A stretch of DNA of 64,000 nucleotides from Conus ventricosus (GCA_018398815.1 CM031595.1:134781346-134845345), one strand, 5' to 3'; positions 46,101 to 57,255 are shown, counted from the first letter of the stretch. The notes: generated from the sequence alone by a model not told the origin. Program-made: numbers and translations.

Positions 46101-46750
46101 CTCGAGTGGGTGTTGAAGTATGGCAGGGTTTAAATGCTGCCTCCACTGGGGAGTCGCATAATGCGGCTGGGAAGTCGGTATGTGCTGAGAGTGACCAGTC
46201 CACTCCATGCAGATCAAAGACCGTGTGACTGTTAGGATTCCCGCAAATTGCACAGTACCAGTGGGCTGCTGATCCGTCCTCATTGAGTTGGTCGTACATG
46301 GGAGTGTGGACGCTCTGACAGTGGGCGTGAAACCACTGCCCACAGGTTTCGCACTCAATCCCTCTATCCTCCCACGTAACAGTAACATCACAGGTACCAC
46401 ACTGCCACTGCTGGCTGGACTCACTGGGAGCAGGTCCAGGGTTGGGTTCTGGAGCATATGACAGGGAAAGAAGCAGCCCTGCCAAATAAAGCAGGATGAG
46501 TCGTTGCTGGTAGGTTTTAGTCCTTCGCTGACCTGATCTGGCCAAGGAGTCAATGAAGAGGCAGTAATTTATTCCAAGAGTCCGAAACAAATTTTTTCTG
46601 CGAAATCCCTCTCGAACAGGGTCATGGTTATGGCCTGGAAGGGAAGAATTGCTACAAGAGTTTTGTACAGGAAGAGGAAAACAACTAGGACCATCAAAGT
46701 ATACTGTAAGCACACCATACTATGATAAAAGTGTTATGTCCGTCTGTATA
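43160..46750 (-). mobile_element. Near-full-length CR1-type LINE with PHD, endonuclease and RT
   Basis: Minus order: 46713-45721, one frame with a hydrophobic segment (RLILLYLAGLLLSLSY), the motif PEPNPGP, a PHD-type finger (CGTC, CETC, H..C, CAIC) and the start of an APE endonuclease (LNINFCSVTGRK, ILGSETWLDP, GGGVLLAVR). 45700-45460 holds the endonuclease end in another frame. 45458-44184 has SDHSIVYAEF, the linker, ASGPDGVSSRVL, NYRPVSLTC, HGFRRQRSC and MDFAKAFEKV. 44184-43783 has SGVPQGSVLGP, FADDTA and KYLGV. 43654-43268 is the C-terminus. A T/A run and GAA tail end it at about 43160. Four or more frameshifts make it non-functional. PHD fingers in CR1-like elements are established. Confidence 0.9.
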
Positions 46751-46854
46751 ATCCCACATTCAAAATCTGATAATCATGAGGGGCACCATCAGACAGTCAC
46801 AAGAACACGATGGATCATAGATAGTTGATAATTGATAGTTGGTAATTGGTGGTG

Positions 46855-46901
46855 GTGGTGGTGGGGGGGGGGGGGGGGGAGGGGGGGGGGGGGGGGGGGG
46901 G
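46855..46901. repeat. Poly-G tract
   Basis: G17-A-G21 preceded by GGT repeats. Gly-rich frames over it are spurious. Confidence 0.95.
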
Positions 46902-47346
46902 CACTGCTTCCAGTTCTCACAAATTTACATTGTTGAACATGTCATACCCGCAAAACTTCAACACCGCAAAATCAAGTATCAAGTATCAAGTAAAAAATGT
47001 CTTTCATTGCTTTCCCTGTTGCCTTTGACCACTGCTATATTTCTGATGGTCCTAGTTCTTGCTTACTGGCAGCATGATTTGTCCGTCGCTTACGGCTGCC
47101 CAAACCATATCTTTACTTGGCTATTTCATGGCTTGCCTGCCTGTTTATGGCTTCTCACGTACACGCCGGTAGGTTGTTATACAGAACCCTGGCGAACCCT
47201 AGTAAACAACTTCACTGATCAACTGAAGGACAAAGTAGGCATCCATAAAGAAGGAAGACTATTATCTGTATCTGTATCTGTTAGATTTAGTTGCTACATC
47301 CAGGAATCTGGCGTCGACGCAACGGGTGGGGTGCGCAGCGAAAAAG
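46902..47346. other. Unassigned spacer
   Basis: A block near 47165-47200 (GTTGTTATACAGAACCCTGGCGAA) resembles the reverse complement of 53525-53595, so an unclassified dispersed repeat is present. No gene recognised. Confidence 0.4.
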
Positions 47347-47643
47347 TTAGTGGCGTTGGACTTTGGCCACTGCCTGCTTGAGAGCCTCAGTATTACCTGA
47401 GTGCACAATACTATTGTCCAGTTGGTTCCACCTGATAATAGTTCTTGGGAAGAATGATTGTTTATACTGCTCTGTGCTGCAGTTTGGAACTTTGTAGCAC
47501 CTGTCGTTGTTGCGTGTGTAGTTCTCCACTGGATTTTTTACTACAAAGTCTGCTCTTCTTGGCGGACAGCGGATGCGTCGGTCTGGTTGTTGAGGCACAA
47601 GGAACTGCTCAGGAGGGATTGCTGGCACCAGCCCCTCAACCAA
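47347..47643 (-). mobile_element. LINE RT C-terminal fragment
   Basis: The minus frame encodes VEGLVPAIPPEQFL, CYKVPNCSTEQYKQSFFPRTIIRWNQLDNSIV and a short tail with a stop at 47347. This is the typical last segment of jockey/CR1-group RTs. It is truncated at the junction with the next element. Confidence 0.75.
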
Positions 47644-48741
47644 TAATTTAATTTATATAAATGACATAAGTAGAAATCTCTCTCCTGGAACTACTATAAG
47701 GCTTTTTGCAGATGACAGCTTAGTATATAGAACAATCAGAAGCAAGAATGATACACGCATTCTACAAGAAGATCTAAACGCTTTACAAGAGTGGGAAAGA
47801 ACTTGGAAAATGGAATTTCATCCCCAAAAGTGCCAAGTGTTGCGTATATGTAACAAACGCTCACCAATTAGATCAGATTATTCTATCCATAATACTATTC
47901 TTAAAGAAACTAATGCTGCAAAATACTTAGGCGTGATTATAGATAGTCGTCTCAAATGGAAAGAACATTACAATTTAGTATGTAAGAAAGCAAATAACAT
48001 CTTAGCTTTCTTATACAGGAATATCAATGACTGCCCCCAAAAGGTTAAAGACGACTGCTACAAAACACTGGTTAGACCAGTACTGGAATATGGTTGCTCA
48101 GTTTGGGATCCTTACCATCTAAAGGACATTGATAACCTCGAAAAGATTCAGAAGAGAGCAGCAAGGTTCGTAACAGGGAACCACATCAGAGAAAAGGGGA
48201 ATACTAGGAAGAACATGAGGAAATTAGAATGGAAACCCTTAGAAGAGAGAAGAGCTTTTATCAAACTTAACATCTTCTTCAAAGGCAGAGCTAAAGTAAT
48301 TGATATTCCAATGGAACAACTAGTATTGAATAAAAGTAGCACCAGGAGTGGCGGTCAATGTTATACCATACCTGCATCAAATATTGACAGCCACTTACAT
48401 TCTTTTTATCCCAGTTCTGTACGGCTGTGGAACTCGCTGCCGGGTGCCATCAAGATTGCCACAAATGCAATCTCATTTAAAAAACAAATTGATATGACAG
48501 TTTTGAGATCTGCATATTGACGATTTTCTATTTTTACTTCCCCAGATATTTTACCGTTACCTGGGCCTGAATTTGGCCATTGCTTTTAACTTCTTGAATA
48601 TCGAGTGCGACCTCTTGTTGCCAAATTTGCTCCAGGGGCCAACAGTCTGAGTCGCACTATTTTATGTTATTTTATTTTACTTTTTAACATGCGCGCTGGT
48701 GACCTACTCGTTTTTGAGTGAACCAGTATTTTAGGAAGAAG
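47644..48741 (+). mobile_element. CR1-type LINE, 3' half, with GAA tail
   Basis: Plus frame from 47648: NLIYINDISR, RLFADDSLVYR (catalytic ADD), WKMEFHPQKCQVL, KYLGVIIDSRLKW, TLVRPVLEYGCSVWDP, QKRAARFVTGN, SVRLWNSLPGAI, stop at 48520. The frame is continuous from 47648 to 48520, including the active-site motif. A ~220-base 3' UTR ends in GGAAGAAGAAGAA at 48733. 5' truncated before the palm N-terminus. Confidence 0.88.
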
Positions 48742-51700
48742 AAGAACCACCCTATAAAAGGTCAGCCGCAGGCTCTCGCGTCGTTCCTGAAGGGTAGGGA
48801 GCTCATGTTTCCTCAGGAGGCCCGTTACAAAGCCAGGTTTTCTAGATTTGTAATCTTTTGCGATGAAACATACTGCCATTCGCTGTGTACGCTCCAGCTT
48901 GTCGATTTCCTGTTTCTCGTACGGGTCCCAGATGATCGCTCCATACTCCAACAGGGGTCTGACTAAGGCGAGGAAGGCGTTGCGTTTGCAGGCTGTGGGG
49001 TAGTGTCTTAGGTTATGGCGTAGGAAGCCGAGGGTACAGTTGGCTTTCTTTGTAATGTAGTTGATGTGGGTTGACCATGAAAGATCTGCAGAGAATTGAA
49101 GTCCCAAGTAGGGGTTGGTGGAAACTTGTTTGAGAATTGTGCTTCCGAGGGAGTAGAAGAAGGAGGTTGCAGGGCTCCGCGCCAGGCTCATGACGTAGCA
49201 TTTCGTGGCGTTGAAACGCATGCCCCATCGCTCTGCCCACTCTTCCAGACTCTTCAGGTCCTCTTGGAGGGTGAGGTGGTCACTGAAGTCGTTGATCTCC
49301 CTGTGGATGAGGGTCCCTGCGGGACCCCAGAGTCCACTGTCGTAGAATTTGATGAGGTACCCTCAACCACAACTTGCATGATGCGTTCCGTAAGGAAGCA
49401 CTTCAGCCAGGAATGGATGGGGCCAATGATGCCATAGCTGGACAGCTTATGTAGTCGGTCATGAGGAACGGTGTCAAAGGCCTTGGAGAAGTCCAAGATC
49501 GCCATGTCTACTTGCCTTCCACGGTCGTATGAAGACAGGAAATCTTGTGTTGTGGTCAGGAGCTGGGTTTCGGTAGAGTAGCCAGCTCGGAAGCCGTGGT
49601 TGAGAGAGGTCAAGATTTGGTGGGAGTCAAGGTAGTTCAGGATGTGGCGGCATACTATGTGTTCCAAGATCTTACAGGGAACTGAAGTGAAAGAGATGGG
49701 TCTATAGTTGCCGGGGAGTGACGATTGCCCTTCTTGAATGCGCAGGTGACGTTGGCTCCGTGCCAATCCTGCGGAAGGCGTCCGGAGTCCAGCAAGGCTT
49801 GGAAAATGTGTGTCAGGGAGGGGCAATGCTGTCGGCGAGGGTCTTCAAGACGATGTTGGGCAAGTTGTCTGGTCCGGGGGCCTTATTAACCTTGAGGTCA
49901 CGTAGCAGCTTGGCCACGCCATGGGCGGAAACTGTAATGGGCTGTACATGGGTGGGAGGAGGTTTTAGGTTGGGTAGTGTGGTAGTGGTGGTCTTAGTGA
50001 AGACTGATTTGAATTGGCGCAGTAAGATGTCGGCTTTTGATTGACTGTCGCTGTGTAGCTGTCCCTTCTCCTTCAGCGGGGAAACTCCTGTGGAGTCCTG
50101 CTTCCTGGACTTGATGTAGCACCAGAATGGCTTGGTGTTATTCTGGTCGAGTCCCTCCCTAATAGTGTTATTTATGTACTGCCACTCTGCACGCCGTAGT
50201 TCGTCTCTGCAGTACTTCTGGAATTTCCTGTAGGGGGACCAGTCCTTGCGAGCTCTTGCACGCTTGAAAGTCTCTTCTTACGCTTCAGCAGCTTCCAAAG
50301 GGGGTGCTGTCAGCCATGGTAGGGAAGAAGACTGTTTCAGCATGAAGGAGGGGACGTTCCGACTTATGGAGTCAGCGAGGCAGGTTTTGAACGTAGTCCA
50401 CAGGGTGTTCACATCTTTCCCCGCCCTGTGTTCCTCTTCCACGGTTGTTGTGCAGCATTATCCATATCCTTCTTCATCTGCTCCCAGTCAGCCTGCTTGA
50501 ACTTGACGCACTTGCATGCTTTCTGGCGGGTGACTTGCGGCTTGGTGTTGAAGTTGGTACAGACGATGTTGTGGTCGGACACACCTGGGATGCTAACAGA
50601 GGACTTGACAAGGGTGGGGTTGGACATAAAGACCAGGTCGAGTATGTTCTTACCACGAGTTGGGGTATGCTGGACTTGGGTAAGGAGGGAGGATGAGGAG
50701 ATGTCGACCAGGGACTGCTGGATCTCATTGTCTTTCCCCAAAGAGTGGGCGGTGTGCATTGACCAGTCGATGTCAGGGCAGTTGAAGTCGCCGGCTAAAA
50801 TGACCTTGCGCTGCTTTCTGCCATCTTCAGTTAGCAGTTTAGGGAGCGTTGGAGCTGGTTTAGGTCGTGCTGGTTCCGCTCTGCATACAGAACGCGCCTA
50901 CATGGTGGTCCTTCTGGTTCTTCAGCTTGACTTTCACCCACTCGATTTCGCAATTTCTGTCACAAGCTGGGTTGTTCAGAGGAGGTGAGCGACTTGTGTA
51001 CCAGGATGAAGACGCCGCCTCAATTCGTGGCGCAGTTATTCTGGTACATGTCGTATGAGTCAGGGAACACCTCTGCTGATTTGATGTGGTCTTTGGCCGG
51101 TAGTTTTCCGGGTTTAATCCCGCGGAGCCACGATTCTGTACCGCATACGATGTCAGGCTTGACGTACTGTAATACAGCTGCAAGCTCTTGCTTCTTCGCG
51201 TTGATGCTCTGGCAGTTGATGTTGATGATAGGAAGGTTGGTTTTCTTGGGGAGTTTGAACACTGATGTTCCAGCAGATCTGGCGCGAGAGGACTTAAGGG
51301 TAGCGTGGTTCGATCGAATTGATGGACGAAGGTCGACTGTCAATTTGGGGCTACTGGCACGGGGAGGTGAGAACAGGTCAGACGAGGATAGAGAGTCAAC
51401 GGTTGAGAGACGTGGCAGGGAAGGTAGTGGTTGGTGCAGTCCAGCTCATAGCTTCTGAATGTGAAGCTGTCGCAGTTTACACTGTCACAGCGAGGGCAAA
51501 CCCAAGCTACTGTGGGGCGACTCAGGGCTTCATACTCTGAGGATCCAACATAAACGCAGTCGTGTGGAACCATAGGTCACAGGAATCGCAGGCGATCCCT
51601 TTACAGTCCCATGTGACCGGGTGGTCACACAAACCGCATAGATTGATGGTGGTGTTTGGCCCTGGGTTGTAATGGACATCGCCCGACAGCAGTATGGTGA

Positions 51701-52000
51701 TGACGGCAATAGAGGGGTTCTGGAGGGCCCCGGGTCTAGTACTGTGGAGACGGGGCGACGTTTGGTGGTGAACACTGCTTCTATCCCGCAGGGGTTAAGG
51801 GGCCATGGCTTAGACAAGTTAGAAACATACTCACAGGTAGGAGCGACCATGGTGAAGAAGGTGGTGGTGGTAGGAGTCTGTCAGTAAGCTGCAACAGTAG
51901 GAGGGCTAGGAGAATTCCCCTCAGCATGATGGTCGGGAGATCACAAGACGGGTGGGGGTTTAGTGGTACAGGGTGGTATATTAGGACGGTGCGAGCAGCT
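48742..52000 (-). mobile_element. Near-full-length CR1-type LINE, RT active-site motif deleted
   Basis: Minus order: hydrophobic IAVITILLSGDV followed by HYNPGP (51657-51683 covers GDVHYNPGP), a PHD-like finger (CGLC, CDSC, H..C in a shifted frame, CPRC near 51500), endonuclease (51343-51020: ININCQSINAKK, VCGTESWLRG; 50759-50470: LDLVFMS, VSDHNIV), RT linker, and 49826-49254 with NYRPISFTS, HGFRAGYSTE, LDFSKAFDTV and VDSGVPQG. It then jumps directly to HREINDFSDHLTLQEDL; about 35-40 residues including the FADD motif are missing. 49221-48750 gives the thumb. It is cut at 48742 against the plus-strand LINE, with no 3' UTR. Confidence 0.88.
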
Positions 52001-52640
52001 GGTTTTTAGCACATGTCGAGTTTGCTGCAGCACATCAGCATGGGCAGACTACACGGAAGAGTATGTTTGAGTGTGGGAGTGTCAGTTGTCAGCTATGCTG
52101 GCTAGCGGGTTATTATAGTATTTAGGTGGAGAACAACACTAGAGGTGGCTACAATTCCTGGGTTAAACTGGTGATGTTTGTTTAAAAAAAAACACACACA
52201 TTACTGGGAGCTAAAATGTGAAGGCCAAGATGGCGCCAACTACAGTGCAAATTTTCTAACTCTAATTTGGAGACAAAAATTACAGATTTTCACAAAAATA
52301 TTGCACAGATAATTCACTCAAGTCTTCTAGAAGACGTTCTAACACAGATTCACTAGAGGTTGGCTCTAATAACACAGAATTCCCACTTTGAGATGGTGTT
52401 TTTGTCGCTGATTTTCCAAAACACTCTCTGGCACTTCCGGCGCATGCGCACCCCCCCAATATCAATAAAATTTTTGGACCAGATTCCATCACAGAGGCCA
52501 CAGAAGAAGCAGAGCTGGTCTGCAGGTATAGAGGCAGCTAGGGCACAAATAAGAAAAAAACAGCATCCAGTTTTTTTTACCATATTTAACAGTCGTATAG
52601 TGCCCTTGCAACAGGAAAATTTCAAAACATAAAAGAAGCT
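52001..52640. other. Unassigned spacer
   Basis: Includes a CCAAGATGGCGCC motif at 52227-52239 (YY1-like core). Open frames here do not show a known domain. Confidence 0.4.
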
Positions 52641-52648
52641 AGGGTTTG

Positions 52649-53084
52649 TGGGTTTATCAATGAAATGGACTTATGACAACTGTGAAAGTTATAATCATGT
52701 TTTAAAACAAGCAGTTCAGTGGAAATCTCAGAAGTTGGCTGACTTAGTAGAAAAGCTACTGGAGCTAGTAGAGGTACACTATAAGGAAATCAGGAGAAGC
52801 CTGCTTGGTTTAGGGGACTATATACTGGTGAAAGAGTACCAGGCCTTTTCGATAGAGAAGAACAGTTGGTTGTAGTATGTCAGATGAAAGACGAGAGAGA
52901 CATTTTTGGTGCTACATACAGACCAGAAAAGAAGTTGCACGGGTCACAAGAACCAAAGATGGACATGTTGCCATAAAACCAAGACATGGAGGGAAGAAGT
53001 CACACCAGAAAAAAACGCAAATGTGCAGAAGACCACTTACATCCCTAAACGCAGAAGAAAGTTACCATCTGTTCCGTCTTAAAT
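52649..53084 (+). pseudogene. MULE-type transposase-like fragment
   Basis: Plus frames encode MKWTYDNCESYNHVLKQAVQWK, KLADLVEKLLELVE and a MGDYIL-like block (GLGDYILVKEY). After a frameshift near 52875 come SDERRERHFWCYIQTRKEV and a Lys-rich end. The WTxNxxESxNHVLK segment and its helical continuation are typical of the C-terminal half of MULE-domain transposases and related SWIM proteins. The upstream catalytic part was not found. No termini recognised. Confidence 0.5.
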
Positions 53085-53755
53085 GACCCGACTTGTATGT
53101 AGAAAATTATCTTCATATATATATGTATATAGAACATTTACACAATCATATCTTATTTCACCAGTTTACTTTCAATGTTATTTATGAACGCTGCTCTGTA
53201 TGTATATATATATGGAATAGTATTACATTTTTAAAAAACTTTATTTCTTACTTAAAGAATGTATTGATATTACTCTAAAAGAAAACTTACAATTTACATG
53301 TACAGTTCTTTTGGTGTAAATTTTACATGAATAAGTTTGGAGGGTACGGCCTACAATAAAACTTCTTGGGTTCTGGAAACCTGACCCTACCCAGAAAAAC
53401 ACCCCTGACCCTAGCATGTGTTTTATTTTTTTGCAAGTATCAAGTAAAAAAATTAGCAATCAGATCAACTTTAAAACTTCAGTTTTAACAAATGAACTTA
53501 TTTTGTGAGCAAAGTTAATATGTTTCAAGTCAGGTTCGCCTGGATTTGCTTGTTTTCGCCAGGGTTCTCTGTAACAACATACCCCGTACACGCGGCTGTT
53601 ATCATTATTTTCTCATTATCGTCCTGCACACAGGTGAAGCCTGCTAGCTGAGTAGGCTATAGGTTTTGGACCTGTCACTTATGTTGGTGACTGTCAATAT
53701 CATATTACAAAAACATCTGCTGAGCGCTTCCCTATCGTATTATATGGTTGTCCAG
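53085..53755. other. Intergenic, nothing recognised
   Basis: AT-rich. Holds the unclassified repeat block near 53525-53605 that is also at 47165-47200 in reverse. Confidence 0.4.
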
Positions 53756-53813
53756 TAATACTGATGAGTTACAATCAGGATCAGGATTTGGGGTGTTGTA
53801 TCAAACAACTTAG

Positions 53814-53989
53814 TACCCCGAAGTCGGAGTGTGGCTGCCATGATGGCGGGGTATCAAAACGGTTCACACACGTAATGTTCTCATCCAGCTGATGCATTTG
53901 TACCATAGTGTTCAAGTACTTCGGCGTTTGAGCTGATCCCTGAGTCGTATTTAGCCAGGTGTACGACAAACAAACAACAACAAACAAAC
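53814..53989 (+). mobile_element. 5'-truncated SINE (tail domain only) with 9-bp target duplication
   Basis: The body reads CCCCGAAGTCGGAGTGTGGCTGCC..GGCGGGGTATC, the 3' domain of the SINE at 7925-8328, then a short A/C-rich tail (ACAAACA)n. Perfect 9-base direct repeats ACAACTTAG flank it (53805-53813; 53990-53998). The host site is the LINE 3' UTR. No tRNA head. Confidence 0.88.
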
Positions 53990-54021
53990 ACAACTTAGCC
54001 TATTTAGGCTTTTTATGCCCC

Positions 54022-54023
<2 letters not shown>

Positions 54024-54058
<35 letters not shown>
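54024..54058. repeat. (GT)n microsatellite
   Basis: About 15 GT units followed by TATATA, inside the LINE 3' UTR. Confidence 0.9.
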
Positions 54059-54063
<5 letters not shown>

Positions 54064-55400
54064 TTTTTTTTCTTATGTCTGTTGGTCCACGACTCCAGTT
54101 GTAGACTAGCTCGGTCTAATTTATCCATCAAATTCATATTTTATTTTAGTTATTAATTCATGTTTATCTATGAGGTTCTTAAATACATTAATACTAGGTG
54201 CACGTTTGATGTTAGTTGTTAATTCATCCCAAATTTTGGTTACACTGTTAGTAAATGTGAATTTTCTCAAATTAGTTCTGGAATATTGTTTGAATATATT
54301 ATCTTCACTTTTCCTTGTATTATTTGTCTGTGGAGTACAAAAAAGCATGCTTTATCAACATCAATAGCATTAAATATCTTATATGTTTGAATCAAGTCCC
54401 CTCTTATTCTTCTTGCTTTGAGTGTTGGAAGTTGTAAATATTTTAATCTTTCCTGGAATGAGTAATCCTTTATATTATGCATAATCTTTGTTGGTCTTCT
54501 TTGAACCTGTTCTAGAGGTTCTGATTGTCTCTTTAGCATTGGATACCATACAGTATTGCCATATTCAAAAACAGGTCTAACTAGTGCCTTATATAATTGT
54601 AAAAAAGTGTCCTCTTCTATAAATGTAAATGTTCTTTTCATTATTCCAATCATCCTGTTGGCCTTGTTAATACTATTCCCAATATGTTTGTCAAATAACA
54701 AACTTTTGTCAAAAGTCACACCTAGGTCTTTCTCTTCCTCACACTTAGACACTTTTTCTTCCTTGTCCCCAATTTTCATTATATAATCCTTTTGTGGGTT
54801 TGATTTTCCAATATGAAGTACTTTACATTTTTCTGCATAAAAATATAGGTCCCAAGTATCAGACCACTGTACTTATGTTTCAATATCCTTTTGTAATTCC
54901 TTATACAATTTCGGAGAGTTACAACGTTTTGTGTCATCTGCAAAAATGTTACATGCACTCTTTTAATTCTACAGGGAGATCATTTATAAACACCATGAAT
55001 AATATTGGTCCTAAAATACTGCCTTGTGGTATCCCACTAATAACATCAGCACTATGAGAGAAGGAACTACCAATCCTTACCTTTTGAGTTTATTTTTAAT
55101 AGAAAGTCTCTAACCCAACCAAGTACATTTCCTACTATTCCATAAGACTCCAATTTCTTTAAGAGTCTTTCATGTGGATTGAATGCTTTTCTAAAGTCTA
55201 AATACAATACATCTATATTTTCTCATTTATCTATCTCCTTTGTGAAGTCTTCCATCACTTCTAGAAGTTAAGTCACACAAGATCTTTTTGCACAAAATCC
55301 ATGTTGGCACTCGGCATATAATTTATTTTCTGTCATATGTTTAACAATAGCCTCTCTAATAAATGAGTCTAAACATAGTAGAATGCTGCCAATGTATGCT

Positions 55401-55735
55401 GCTAATATATTGCTGCCATTCTGGAACAGTTTAAAAAATTGAAGTGCTCCAATACAAGTAAAGCACCTATATTACCATCTGCTTAGTCAACACTTTTCCA
55501 TATACAACTAACCTGTTCAAAGCGCTTTGTTAAACTTTAACCTAACCCAGGTTATCCAGACTGCTATGCTTAAAATGTCAGTCATTCTCATGATTCTGTT
55601 CATGGTAGATGTAACAGCCTTCTTATCGGCTTGGGACTAGTCATGCCCACACTTAACTCACCTAAAAGATGTATTATAACTAAAGGAAGATGTCTCTGAA
55701 AATGAAACCTAATAGATACCATGTGTATTGTGGAG
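55401..55735. other. Intergenic, nothing recognised
   Basis: No supported feature. Confidence 0.4.
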
Positions 55736-55829
55736 TGCCCAAACTATTGGTATAACAACAGGAATCTGAAGATAATGAAACCAGCAAAAGGTATGATCTG
55801 TGAAGTTAAATCTATGACTCTAAATGTGT

Positions 55830-55866
<37 letters not shown>

Positions 55867-56034
55867 GGTGTTGTGTGCGTGTGTGTGTGTGTGTACCCAA
55901 ACTATTTGTATTGCTGCGAGAATCTTAAGATAATTAAGCCAGCAAAAGGTATGATCTGCGAAGTTAGATCCATGATTCAAAATGTGTGTGTGTAATGCAT
56001 GTGTGCGCATGTGTGTGTGTGTATGTGTAAGAGA
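55736..56034. repeat. Tandem duplication, ~160-bp unit ending in (GT)n
   Basis: Unit 1 (55738-55894) and unit 2 (55898-56020) share CCCAAACTATT.GTAT, CCAGCAAAAGGTATGATCTG and GAAGTTA.ATC.ATGA, each leading into a GT run. The units differ by scattered substitutions, so the duplication is not very recent. Confidence 0.8.
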
Positions 56035-56554
56035 GAGAGGTGAGACAAGCACAGGCGGATATATGTAAGAAGGTGAGAAGATTTATTTGATAAGAAAGCA
56101 TAGAAGTGTGGGAAAGACACAACTGAAGCAAAAGGACAAAGACTGAGGGAGAAGGACAGAGTAATCATGATAAGAATATGCGAGAGAAAAGAAAAAGCAA
56201 ATGAGAAAACGAAAGGTTTGTATATCTTGATATCATCTTTACCCTAAACTAGATCTATATTTACAAAACACAAAATTCTTACAAAATATATTCTCATATC
56301 TTTCATGCACAAATTTTCTGTTGATTTCTTTAATACATGTAATACAGATCATATTTAACATTCACAAAACCAGAGGCATGAAATCTTGTTTCACACACAC
56401 ACACACACAATCAAAACACACACTCACTTAAAAATGATACCCGCAAAATATGATGAAGATGTCGAGTATGGAAGAGGCAGTGTAACATTTACAATTAATG
56501 GTTGAAAACAGTGTATCAAATGTAGATCACAGTTGAAAGACATATTGATAACTG

Positions 56555-56615
56555 TGACATCAGTTACTGATAACAACCAACAGTTATCAGTTACTGATAA
56601 CAACCAACAAGGATG
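56555..56615. repeat. Short tandem repeat, ~26-bp unit x2
   Basis: TCAGTTACTGATAACAACCAAC occurs twice in a row. Confidence 0.85.
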
Positions 56616-56869
56616 TGGACACTTGGCAGTCCTGATCCTGACTTACCACCAAACACTACCAATTAGCCAACTTTTATTTTATTTTTTATTTACTTATTTA
56701 TTCATTTACTGTATTATGAAAATGAGCTATGAATTGTGATTTCCAAAGAAAACCAAAGGGGAAGTCAGCTGCACAAAAAGAACTCTTCAAAAACAATACT
56801 GTTTCAATAGCTATAATTGTTTAATAAAAAAGACTGAAGATACAATTGTAATGGAAATAAAGCAGATCA

Positions 56870-56945
56870 TCTGATTAGCTCAGAGGTAGAGTATCAAATT
56901 AGCAGTCAGATGCTTCAACTTTGAATCCTGCTGGTGGTCAACGTA
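56870..56945 (+). repeat. tRNA-like sequence, probably a SINE relic
   Basis: An A-box-like block (TAGCTCAGAGGTAGAGTA) and a weak B-box (TTGAATCC) with tRNA spacing; the T-stem and acceptor pairing are poor. Not a working tRNA. Confidence 0.45.
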
Positions 56946-57255
56946 AACAGTGTCCTTTTCGCTGACCAATTTGTGATATCAGTGCAGTGTCAGACAGCCC
57001 CCCCCCCCCCCATCTTCCCCCCTCCAACTACCATGCCCCAACCACCACTATCTGTGGATCCCTGTCTGCCATATTATCAGTGGTGGATATGTGCATTAAA
57101 CTGAATATACTATCAAAACCAGCTGGTTCTTAAACTGCAGATGGCTTAGCAGTGCAACAGCTATGACATGATAGAGTTCTGTTGTTCACATAAGCTGTAT
57201 TTTATTTTGTATCCTAGAGAGAGATGATCTACAAAGTCTTGATTTAATTCCTTTT

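Larger units (their letters stand above)
53756..55400 (-). mobile_element. CR1-like LINE, RT half, SINE in its tail
   Basis: Minus order: about 55390-55000 degraded palm ([46 protein letters not shown]), about 54970-54800 (FADDTK, YFYAEKCKVLHIGK), 54779-54267 thumb in one frame (DLGVTFDKSLLFD, VRPVFEYGNTVWYP, RRIRGDLIQTYKIF), and 54348-54121 C-terminus. The 3' UTR has GGGGCATAAAAAGCC and an AGCCTAAATAGGCT hairpin, then after the SINE a CAAATCCTGATCCTGAT tail. It is the same subfamily as 24413-25284. At least four frameshifts. Confidence 0.85.

Noticed and set aside
46839..47381. 180-codon frame with N-terminal poly-Gly
   Set aside because: Begins in a poly-G tract and shows no domain or splice context.
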